Origin: Knufia peltigerae
Taxonomy: Eukaryota > Ascomycota > Eurotiomycetes > Chaetothyriales > Trichomeriaceae
DNA: 64,000 bases
Assembly: GCA_030247855.1 (NCBI GenBank)
Contig: JAPDRN010000010.1
Location: 372,001 to 436,000 of the forward strand
Reading direction: 5' to 3'
Part shown: positions 1 to 9,588 of the stretch, piece after piece
Numbering within the stretch: the first letter of the stretch is position 1
How the letters are laid out: each line of letters begins with the position of its first letter
Translations under genes and position numbers: made by a program
Notes under the pieces: generated by a model
What the model was told of the DNA's origin: nothing
Seen by the model: the letters and a program-made list of their open reading frames with translations, nothing else
Databases searched by the model: none

Positions 1-471
1 ATAATCAGCCAAATCCTACTGAAATAATCAGGTTTTCTATGTTTTGATGTACCTGACGGTAATTTTCTTCGTTCGCTTGCGAGTCTTCCACCGGCCAAAG
101 CTATCTTGACCGTCCAGGATTCCGAGCAGAGCTAGGTCCGGGAGAACACGAGCAACATCTTCGTCCAACCCGATCAGGTTTCTTTCAACACACTGCATGG
201 CGGCGATGGTCGTCATCACTTTGGTCTGGGACGCCAGCCAAAACACCGAGTCCTCGCTCAAAGGCACATCTGTGCCAGAGGTACCCGCCGACCTAGAGTA
301 GATGACTGCTCCTGGTGAGCCCGGAGAGTCAGTACAGACCTTGTTTCAGGTGCCTACAAAACCCAATGACTTACCATCTTTGTTGATCACGCTGCAGACA
401 GCAGCCGGAACTGCATAACTGGAGTGTTTTGGGTCGGTAATGTTGGTCAAGAGCCGGTCAAAGTCCTCCAT
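1..471 (-). CDS. Beta-lactamase-family serine hydrolase, 5' part (runs off window start)
   Basis: The ATG is at 471; exon 1 is 471-375, the intron 374-312 has a GTAAGT donor and a CACCAG acceptor, and exon 2 starts at 311. The join is in frame and gives about 90 residues: a short leader, then PLSEDSVFWLASQTK. SQTK is the S-x-x-K catalytic motif of class C beta-lactamase / penicillin-binding-protein-like hydrolases (EstB/LovD type), followed by a family-typical stretch with GLDEDVARVLPDL. These enzymes hydrolyse or transfer acyl groups on small molecules. Direct reading ends in TAG after ITVRYIKT, where relatives continue with a conserved HTSG segment. A GTACAT donor at about 51 could start an intron that leaves the window, so truncation is not shown. 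The Y-x-N motif and the C-terminal half lie outside. It is the first gene of an accessory-looking block with two SDRs, a bZIP and an MFS transporter. Confidence 0.72.
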
Positions 472-1068
472 AGTCGTCTTGGCTCCCCTAGATTTATTCC
501 TGGGATCTCACTTGACTCACGTGAAGAAAAATGGTCACTTGTGTAGGCGACTAGAAGCAGATGTTTTTCTACTGCAAAGTGCCATCACCTCCTAAGCAAT
601 TGCCAATGTCTGTAGACCCTCGGTCTTCGTTCTCGCTCAGATCGTGAGAAAAAGTTCGTAATCGTTGAATTACATACTACCTGCACAACCCGACCATGCC
701 CCATGGTGGGTCCACTTGACCGGATATGGTGATCCCGAGAACCGAACAAATCCTTGCCTTGGTCTTCCACGCCTGTCAAGGGTAGGTCATCTGGGGAAAG
801 GTCGTCTCGGTGGGTATTTGACTTCTTTCAAATGGCATACGTTCGCGAGAGCTGACCACAATGCCGGAGGCTCAATCGAGGCTTTTACTATGATGCATGG
901 TAGACTGGGCACAGCTAGTTCACGACTCTGATAATACTTAACCTCTCAGTTCAGCACGTTGCATCAAACCCGACATCGCCCAAAGTCACGCCGGTTTTTA
1001 CCAATTGCTGACCTTCCTCTCCTCCAGACAGAAAACTTTTACAAAGTACACAGTACACTCTCATCGCG
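472..1068. other. Intergenic, divergent promoter region
   Basis: This separates the hydrolase (-) from the first SDR gene (+), so it should hold both promoters. An open frame at 665-931 has no recognisable family and no coding-like composition. I see no repeats or RNA genes. Confidence 0.5.
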
Positions 1069-2170
1069 ATGCTCAGCGGCAAGGTCAGTCCCTCTACCCG
1101 GGCACGCCTTGTCACTTGCAGATCTCACAAAAGCCGTTCTAACATGATGTCAAGGTCGTTTTGATCACTGGGTGCTCTAGTGGAATAGGCCTGGCCACGA
1201 CAAAGGCCTGTTTGGACGCAAAGGCCCAAGTGTTCGGGTGCGACGTCCAAAAGCCACCCGCCGAGCTGTTAGGACTCCCAAACTTCTCATTCCAGTCTTG
1301 CGATGTGTCGAAGCAGGCAGACATCTCTGCTACAGTGGAAGCGTGCGCCAAGGCATTCAATGGCCGCATCGACGTACTTTTGAACGTTGCCGGTATCTCG
1401 GATAGCCTCGGTTCGGTCGACAGCTTGGACGACGAACAATACGACCGAGTGGTTGCTGTTGACTTGACGGGCCCTATCAAACTCATGAGAGGCGTGATAC
1501 CTTATATGCGAGCCCAGAAGAGTGGGTCCATAGTCAACGTCTCGAGCAGGGCTGGCATGGGTGGCGGTGTCGCCGGTGTGACATATACTGCCAGTAAGCA
1601 CGGGCTAGTAAGTGACTCTCCCAGCGACGACACAAGATACCGAAAACAAAGGCAGAATTTCACAGCAGCGAGCTTCTTGCTGACAAGGAATTGCTGGGAA
1701 GCAGATTGGTGCCACCAAGAACGTGGCCTGGCGCTACCACCAAGAAGGAATCCGGTGCAATGCAATCTGCCCTGGAGGTATGTTGGAATGTCCACGACCG
1801 CAATTTGCAAGCCCGAAGCTCATGACTGATTGTTAAGGGGTACGAACCAACATCACCAATGCTATATCAGAGGGCATCGATGTCGAAGCCTTCCAGAATT
1901 CGAGGTCCGTATGGATGCGAGAATCTCCTCCCCTTCCTCATCTTGAGAATCGTCTGATGCTAACCCTTGTCTGTCGACGACAGACCTGTTTTGAATGTCC
2001 ATTTCAACCCACGGTCAACGGATGCTCTCAACGGTCAGGATGGCCCCATTGCCACTGGCCCCATCAGCCCTGAGGAAGTTGCAAATGTTCTCGTCTTCTT
2101 AGCTTCCGATCTCAGCTCCGCGATCAACGGGGCGGTGGTTCCGGTAGATAAGGCATGGTCTGCTGTTTGA
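1069..2170 (+). CDS. Short-chain dehydrogenase/reductase (SDR), five exons
   Basis: An NAD(P)-dependent oxidoreductase of the classical SDR family; the substrate cannot be told from sequence. Exons 1069-1083, 1155-1607, 1705-1777, 1838-1904 and 1984-2170 join in frame to 264 residues. The first exon codes only MLSGK and the next begins VVLITGCSSGIG, the TGxxxGIG cofactor loop. Further marks are the LLNVAG motif (NNAG equivalent), NVSS with the catalytic serine, YTASK as the catalytic Y-x3-K, and CNAICPGG followed by VRTN after it. The C-terminal exon has the usual ISPEEVANVLVFLAS segment, but its end, AVVPVDKAWSAV, differs from the common GxxxxVDGG. Intron 4 has a less usual GTCCGT donor. It is convergent with the bZIP gene and lies in the accessory-looking block. 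Confidence 0.88.
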
Positions 2171-2821
2171 GTCCATAAAATGCATCGCGATCGCTCGAGT
2201 AGGTTTGATAGCCTCACCAAAGACCCCTCGGAGACAGAGACATTTGTCAACTTTCTTCTCATGCCTATATACTCGATCTTTACTTGCAGACAATGTCCAC
2301 AGTTGGGTAAAGCACACACTACATCAAGCTATTTCAAAACCTTGAGTATCGCTCAAGAATAATTCCCTATTGTATGTCAGGCGTATCTATGAATTGCAGA
2401 TTTTGACTTCGGTCTTGTGCAGAGCGACCGATTGTTCTTCTCGGTCTACACACGCGAGATTATTTGAGCTGCACCACAGTTCGGGATCAGTGAATACGTC
2501 CTTTCACTTTCAGCTGAAACTCTTCGCTGAGAGTCTGGGGTTTAAAGGGGGTATGAGCTCGACCTAAAGGTGGTGAACGCTCAAGGTACTCGCCTCTTGG
2601 CAGTCGCTATGCCCCTTTCCCTCCACGTTGCGGACAGAGGGCACTTCTGGTTCCTAGAAGGACACTCAGATTGTTGCCTTTGTATATCTCGTCCTAAGCG
2701 GGCTCTTATATGCCGTGGTTTTCTGCCACAGAATCTATTCAAGAACCTTTGCACGAAGCAGTTGTGAATGTCATTTGATCTTTTGCCATCTCAAATTCCG
2801 TTGGTCTTGCCTGTCCGTTGC
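2171..2821. other. Intergenic, convergent 3' region
   Basis: Lies between the 3' ends of the first SDR (+) and the bZIP gene (-). Short open frames here have no family resemblance. Presumably 3' UTR and spacer. Confidence 0.5.
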
Positions 2822-3454
2822 TCACACATGATGACATTCGAAGTCTAGAGCGCCCTTGAACAGGTTGTCGATTTCTCCCTGTGACAAAAAATCCACTTCG
2901 GGAAGGCTGTACATATTCGAAGTTGTGTCTAATGTGCTGTTGTTGGCTGCGCACGAGCAGTAATTGGACGTACGATCCATAAAGATCGTATAGTCAGGAG
3001 ATATCATGTCAACTTTTTGGCTCGTCTTGTAGCTGAGCGGAACTCCCGCAACGGTCGCCGGTGTCTCGGGACTCGAGCTCGCATCGTGACGCTCACCACT
3101 GGTGCTGTCTACTCTGCTGACGGGAGTCAAAGCTGACCTGTCTGAGGCGTCCTCCGGCTTCGTGAGCTGTTCTTCATCCTCGCCGGCGATTCGACGGACT
3201 GTGGCAAGTCGTGCCCTGAGCCGTTGGTTTTCGCCAAATGTTTCGTCGAGCAGTTTACGCATATTGGCCATCTTCTCATCCAAGTTGACGGCAATTAGAC
3301 TGTGGACTAGCGTCTCGAGATGTTCGATGTATTCCTTTGTCCTTATCCGACTCATTCGCTGTGATTCACGATCTTGCCTCCTCTTACGCTCCCGTCTCGG
3401 CTCTATTTTGGTGTCCTTAGAGCCACCCTTTGGGGAAGCTGTTTCTGACTTCAT
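2822..3454 (-). CDS. Fungal bZIP transcription factor
   Basis: A single-exon protein of 210 residues. Residues about 18-40 form a basic region (ERKRRQDRESQRMSRIR) followed by KEYIEHLETLV, the start of a leucine zipper that continues to about residue 70 with MRKLLDE and ENQRLRARL. This is the fungal bZIP subclass that carries DRExQR where most bZIPs have the invariant Asn, so the position equivalent to that Asn is Asp. The middle is Ser/Thr/Glu-rich and low in complexity; the C-terminus (LPEVDFLSQGEIDNLF) is acidic and amphipathic and could be an activation segment (inference). It is divergent from the second SDR and convergent with the first, which suggests a local regulator of the 1-8.3 kb block, though nothing in the sequence proves the targets. 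Confidence 0.85.
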   Translation of the reverse strand: MKSETASPKGGSKDTKIEPRRERKRRQDRESQRMSRIRTKEYIEHLETLVHSLIAVNLDEKMANMRKLLDETFGENQRLRARLATVRRIAGEDEEQLTKPEDASDRSALTPVSRVDSTSGERHDASSSPETPATVAGVPLSYKTSQKVDMISPDYTIFMDRTSNYCSCAANNSTLDTTSNMYSLPEVDFLSQGEIDNLFKGALDFECHHV

Positions 3455-3983
3455 TTGGTTGTTGAATTCTTTCGACAGGTTATTCTTGTGGAATTGATGA
3501 ATCGTAACTCTCTTTCCGAGACAGCGCCACGCAAGTTCAGAATTCTATATGCTGAGCACTGACCCAGAATCCACAGCACTTTTTGTCACGTGTGCTTGCC
3601 TTTCAGGCCGTTTCCCTCAGAGAATCATCCTCGCTCGTACGCATGATGAAACCTATTGTTGGTTGAGTCAACGGCAAGTCCGATAATTCTCATGGTGACA
3701 AGACCCACGATGTGTCAGCGTTCATACAGTAATCGATAAACTCCATGGCAGATCCACCAGGCTCTTAGGCAACGCCTGAATCCACCGTACTCGGAAGCTG
3801 CTACTAGCTCTACGTGCTATGCCTCGAGCAGAGCCAGAAAGAGTGCTGACTTTCCGGACTTTCAAGTAGGATGTAAGTCGTAGAGCCATCACAAAAAGGC
3901 CTGTCAGTCATCACGTGCCTGAGCTTTCTCATCCTGGTGTCAGAGGGAATAACAGTCACATACAGCATAGTCACAGTTTCTTC
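3455..3983. other. Divergent promoter region, bZIP / second SDR
   Basis: The 529 bases between the ATGs of the bZIP gene (-) and the second SDR (+). One shared interval would suit co-regulation, which is an inference. I could not identify a specific operator. Confidence 0.45.
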
Positions 3984-5015
3984 ATGGCTTCCTCTGGGTT
4001 CTCTCAGAGACAGAGGCTCTCTGGTAAAGTAGTGATAATTACAGGTTGATTGTTCTTTCCCTTAGCATATGGGCTATAAGCTAATGGAAGGACAATAGGA
4101 GGTGGCTCCGGCTACGGTGCAGGTATTGCCGTCCGCTTCGCCAACGAAGGTGCAAAGGTTGCAATCACCGACATCGATGTTGCTCGTGGTGAGGCACTGG
4201 CTGCTTCCTCGAAGGGCAAAATTCACTTCTATCAACAAAATGTTGGCAATATCCAAGATTGGCAGAGAGTGGTCGCTGCGGTGGAAACAGAACTTGGGAA
4301 GATCGATTGTTTGATCAATAACGCAGGAACCACCTACGCCAATAAGGTCAGCCCAGAGAGATGCGCCTAACACTATCCTTTCCGGTAGCTCTGACATCTT
4401 TCAGCCGACCCTCGAAGTGACGGAAGAAGATTTCGATCGCTGTTTCGACGTGAATGTCAAGGGCATTTTTCATGGAAGCAGCACGGTCATCCCGCGTATG
4501 TTGAAACATAACCAGCGAGCCTCTATCATCAACATCGCTTCCGTGGGCGCTACACGCCCCAGGCCAGGCTTAGTGTGGTACAACAGCTCCAAAGCTGCAG
4601 TCTGTAATGTGAGTCTTTCTCACTTAGTGCCTGAGCTGGGAAAGCGAGGCGTGCCTACGAGGCGTGTCATTATGGGAACTCATTTCTCTAATCTCTAGGC
4701 TACCAAAGGTCTCGCGGCAGAATTTGGGCCCCGTGGTATCCGGGTCAATTCGGTATGCCCATTGCTCGGGGGCACAGGATTGTATGTTATTGGCTGTATA
4801 TGTGACCTCAAAAACTCATCAACGTCGACAGATTCCAAGCGTTTTCCGGACAACCTGATACGCCTGAAAACAGAGCCAAGTTCATTGGGAATGTTCCCCT
4901 CGGTCGGCTTTGTGAGCCACTTGATGTCGCAAATGCGTGCTTGTTCTTCGCAAGCGACGAATCGGCATTCATAACAGGAGTCAATCTGGAGGTCGATGGT
5001 GGAAGAGCTATATAA
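3984..5015 (+). CDS. Short-chain dehydrogenase/reductase (SDR), five exons
   Basis: Exons 3984-4044, 4099-4346, 4405-4608, 4699-4781 and 4832-5015 join in frame to 259 residues. The cofactor loop TGGGSGYGAGIA is split by intron 1. It is followed by AITDID (the acidic residue after beta-2, favouring NAD(H)), CLINNAG, INIAS with the catalytic serine and YNSSK as Y-x3-K. The C-terminus is canonical: PLGRLCEPLDVANACLFFAS, then FITGVNLEVDGG. It resembles FabG-type and sugar or polyol/keto-reductase SDRs; the substrate is unknown. It differs enough from the SDR at 1069-2170 (different intron positions and ends) that it is not a fresh tandem copy. The TRI12-like transporter follows on the same strand. 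Confidence 0.9.
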
Positions 5016-6001
5016 ATCGATGTTTCTAGCACAAAATACCTTGCCTTGACAATAGATATTCTAGAAGGCTGGGGAAAATTACATGGAAGAGCCCGACCGC
5101 TCTCAAGGAAGCTCGTCATGTAAAAAATTGTAGATAGACAAGTCTGGGACTGTGACCCTCTCGAGACCGCGCAATTAGATTAGCAAGACTGTCGCAACGG
5201 CTCTAAAGCGCTCAGCCAACATCGGATCCGTAACGCTCGAGACTGGCATGCAGCTCGCGCAAAATCAAAGGCACCAACCCGCACCCCCAGGCTACAGAGC
5301 GTCTCGGAAACCCATAGGATGACACGGAGTGTCTGCTTCAGAGAAATTGCCTGCCCGAATACGTACGTATTCTCGAGTGCTGGGAGCGGATCCAATGGTC
5401 TGCGATTTAGATCTCCGAGAAGAGAACTCTCGGAACAACGAGGAAGAGTTGTCGTCTCGATGGTCGACTTGTCGCCGCGATCGGCCTAGTGAACCATAAG
5501 TCCTCCATTCACCCAGACGAATCCAGCCGTCTAGGAAACAGGACGTCGCCAGGACCCCTGCATATACAGATAATGCCGGGGGAGCTGCCAGTGATGGACG
5601 GTGCTGATTCGCGCGAGACATGAACGTAGCTCAGCTAGGTGAGTAATTATGTGATTAGGCGGTTATTAATGGCGCGGTCCGGGATGCAATATTGGCCTAA
5701 AACGACAAGGGATCCGCATGTTTGGCAACTCCAGACTCTGCGAGATGAGAGCTTGAACCCGTTCAAATTCGAGAACCATGTGCAAATAAACAAGGGGTGT
5801 AGAAACGCGGGGATGAGGCGTCTGGGATGCTCTGATCCACAACTTTGATCCACAACTCTGGTCCATCCCCCATTCAAGTATCCGGGGAGCAAGAACTATA
5901 TTATGCCCCCTGGTATCTCCCCTTTTCTTCTTGTTTGAATAGTCAGCTTGCTTTCTCTGTCATATCAGAAGTACCATCCTATCTACAGCAGGGAAGTCAG
6001 C
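5016..6001. other. Intergenic, no supported gene
   Basis: Spacer between the second SDR and the MFS gene. Minus-strand frames at 5180-5395 and 5292-5621 are open but have no motif I recognise and do not join into a longer protein. The last few hundred bases should hold the MFS promoter. Confidence 0.45.
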
Positions 6002-8293
6002 ATGGGGAGCTCAGATGCCACTCAAGCCAAACACCATGGAGGCGCTCGCCACGATCATGAGCACGAGGAAGACGTCGAGTGTTCTCGCCGGCTTGCCAAA
6101 GACGTCAGCGAAGTTGACCCTCGATACTTCAGAAGCGCTCGTTATATCGGCTCTCTGGTTGGTATATCACTGACTACCATGTCTTGCTATTTCGGCTTTG
6201 CAGTCCCCGCTTCGGTGTTAACATTCATTAACGAGGACATCGGTATGTTACCTAGTTGTAACTTTGACCTCTGCTAAACTTGACTGAATAGGACCCAGCC
6301 CCAATGCCAGCCTATTTTCAATCATCTGGACCATGTGCAACGCCATCAGCATCTTGCTTGTGGGGCGGATCACCGACAAATTTGGGAAAAGACATGTCAG
6401 TATCGTTGCTGGTGTATGGGTCATTGTGGGAGCAGCTGTCGCCGGAACGGCGAAGTCTATGAATACCCTGATCGGTGCTAACGTGAGTAAAATGTTCGCA
6501 TACCGCTGGCAGCGACCGCGACAGACTGACAATTCGGCGGATTGCAGGTGATTATTGGAATTGGATCTGGTGTCCATTCGTCTTCTGGAGTCTTCATCGG
6601 AGGTAATCAGTTCCTGACCCCAAAATGCGAAAACTTGTATGGATCTGATTCCTTTACAGAGCTCGTTCCACATCGCTACAAGTTCTACGTCCAGGCTACC
6701 ATCCTGGTCCCCATGGTCGTGGCCACGGGATTTGGCGCCATCATCGGACGGTCCCTGGTGGAGTCGCAGAGCTGGAGGTGGATCTACTATATATACATTA
6801 TCCTGTGTGGTAAGCTTCTATGTGGTCACCTCCTTGCTGGTGCTTGAACATCCTTACTAACCACAATTTAACCGACAGGAGCGGGCTGGCTCCTTCAGGT
6901 CTTGTATTACCACCCAGCCACCTTTACACAGTTGCACGGAGCCAAAAGATCCAAATGGCAGGAATTCAAACGCGTTGACCATCCCGGCATACTCCTTCTG
7001 GTGGCGGGCCTGACGCTCTTCTTGCTCGGCATTTCATGGGGAGGAAATCCACAGCCCTGGGACTCTGCCCTTATCTTAGGCCTCACTATTAGTGGCGCTG
7101 TGACCTTGGTCGCCTTCGTTTTATGGGAAAGCCTTTCAAACACCCCAAATCCAATCGTGGATCTGAGTCTGTTCAAAAGGGTCCGGACCTTCACATGTAT
7201 CAACATTGTCTCTTGGAGCGCAGGAACTCTCTACATCGCCATGACTATCATGTATCCACAGCGTGAGTCCACTATCAATTTGTACCATCGAGTCACAGGT
7301 TGACAAATTGACCAGAGGTTGTGCGGTTGTTCTCAAATGCAACCACCTCATGGCAAACCGTTGCATGGACCAGTGTCAGTCTTCAGCCCCTGCCACTTTC
7401 TTAGCTTCAAACTAATACAACTGTTTCTAGACCACTGTTGGCTTCGGCATCTGGGGCGGAATCATTCTTCTGTTCCCCTTTGTCAACGCTATCGGCTACA
7501 TCAAATGGCAAGTTGTTTTTTGGCTGGCGCTTTCGACCGCATTCCTTGGAGCCATGGCCTCTGTCAGAGCGGGTGATCGGGCAATGGCAATCGCGGCTTC
7601 ATTCCTCAGTACATTCGGTGCAGGCTGGCTAGAGACCGGAGGCACGGTCTTGGTACAGATCATTAGTGAGGACGAAGATGTCGGTGTCGCCTATGGTACG
7701 TGAAGCTCTCTCCTCCTGGTTGGTCTTGTGGCCAAGTTCTTTCCTGGCACAAAATAATGCCTAGCCTCCGCAATGTTATATGGACAAGAGCGAGCTCACT
7801 GACATGTGGTTGGGGTCTAGCAATGCTACGAGCCGGCCAATCGATCTCTGGCGCCATATTCACGGCCGTCTTCCTGGCAATATTGAATGGCAAAGCGCCC
7901 GGAAAAGTTCAGCTCTACGTCACAGAGGCAGCCTTGGGGGCAGGTCTACCAGAGTCGTCGCTCCCGAAACTTCTCGAAGACATTGTGAAGGGTGCCCCAA
8001 GCTTCGCTGATGTGCCCGGCATGACCACCAGGATTGGACTGGCGGTGCAATCGGCTCTTGTTAGGGCCTACGCGGACTCGTACTCCTTGGTATACTATGC
8101 CGCCCTCGCTGTTGGCCTTGCGAGCTTGATAGCGGCACTGTGTATGGCAGACCTCGACCGCTACATGACCGGCCATATACCTAAGCAGGTATACACAAAG
8201 GAAGAGAGGGAGATCCAGATTTCGAACGACAGTGATACGAAGGAAGCTCCAACTGAAGAGCATGTTGAGGAGAACAAGCAAGTTCAAGTATGA
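6002..8293 (+). CDS. MFS transporter, TRI12 / trichothecene-efflux-pump-like
   Basis: Exons 6002-6242, 6292-6482, 6548-6602, 6660-6809, 6879-7262, 7316-7374, 7431-7695 and 7821-8293 join in frame to 605 residues, the usual length for the 14-helix DHA2-like TRI12 family. Marks of the family are the N-terminal DPRYFRSARYIGS, CYFGFAVPASVL, the loop VGRITDKFGKRH (the MFS D-x-x-G-R/K signature between helices 2 and 3), VPHRYKFYVQA, SWRWIYYIYII, and the cytosolic HPATFTQLHG. Family members export small molecules such as mycotoxins, or take up siderophores; the substrate here is open. The tail after about residue 570 is charged (KEEREIQ...). Next to two SDRs, a bZIP and a hydrolase, export of a product or a xenobiotic is the natural reading, but it is inferred from context only. 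Confidence 0.92.
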
Positions 8294-9588
8294 AACCCGT
8301 AACCCGAATCACCTGCATACGGACCAGTGAACAGACCCCAAGCCCGATCGACAAATCTCAGGTTTCGCTGGGTCAAGCCTGAGAGAAAAGAGTGAGAAGA
8401 CCCCCAGAATAGGCAGGCACCACTGCATCACCATGGAGACGGAGTGGGAAACCAGCATGTCTGCTACTACTTTGAAGGCTATTGTTTTTGGATTTTCTCA
8501 GTAACGCGAGCGATTGACAGAAGCTTGGTTTACTTGTTGAGTAATGGCAACGGATGCTTCAAACTTGTGGGCTCGAGCTGCACTTGATATTATGATTGGG
8601 ACTGATCATGATCACGGCGTGCTAATCGGGGCAGGCTTTGAGACCAATATATCTCAACTCTAGCTCTTCTAGATAAGATGTTCCAGTTCATCATTGAATC
8701 TAGCTAGTCTTATTTTCAAAACAATTGTAGAGCAGAGCCTTGATCTCATCATTGTTCGCAGCAAATGTTGGTCCCTGGACCTCGGGTTGCTAATTTCATT
8801 TAGAAGGGCAAAAGCATTTATGGGGCGGCTAGGCTGTACGCACTGGGATCGCGTGCTTGAATCTCTAGAGGCCAGAGATGTTGCGGCGTATGCGCCCCAC
8901 GTTCCTTGCCGCGAGGACGGCCCTCAGCGAACCAAACAAATGAGACTGTTTGACGAGACTGGAATTTGCCATGAAAGTGCGTCGCCAATAAATGAAGTAT
9001 TGGACGACGCGTAAGTCGAAGGTAAGAACTTCTTGAAGGTACTCCCCGTACCCAAAGAAGGAGTCTTAAAAGGCGGCGCTGTCTAGAGAAGCCTCGTGTG
9101 AGTTGGGAGCAGCATAATTGACGTGTGGCTGTAGCGGCGTGAAGAGGAATATAAATGAGCGGTTGGCCGCTATATGTACGTACGACCATGTAGACCTCTG
9201 TAGCAGCCGGAAATAAGTATCTCCGAATCCAGCGCTAGGAGCAGTGCAACTCCTGTACACCTTGGCAGCTGCCTCAATCATCCACCCATCACCCACGTCA
9301 AACCACCGTGGCTTCGACATGTCTAGGGAGACATTGATCCTGGATAAACTGATATCGCAACTCGAATCATCTCCTCAAGGTATACGAGCCACGTTGAACC
9401 ATCAGTCCATTGTTCGCCCTTACGACGCCGTTCGCCCCTTCAAAAATACGGTAAACACTGCTGGAATCTTGTTCTCATTCCGAGACCACCCTTAACATGG
9501 AGCCTTAATAGTCATCAGCTTTACCATTCCCTCAGGCAATTAGCAATGGTGCCGAGGAAAGGCAGATGAAAAATCATCGACTCTGAAA
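8294..9588. other. Intergenic, leader of DOP1
   Basis: About 1.3 kb without a supported gene. An ATG-started frame at 9319-9495 (58 codons) sits just upstream of DOP1 and could be an upstream ORF of its mRNA; it has no family resemblance. Confidence 0.4.

Noticed and set aside
665..931. Frame of 88 codons (+) near the hydrolase
   Set aside because: No family resemblance; lies in a divergent promoter interval.
5180..5621. Minus-strand frames between the second SDR and the MFS gene
   Set aside because: The pieces do not join into a recognisable protein and show no motif; possibly a decayed gene, but nothing supports that.
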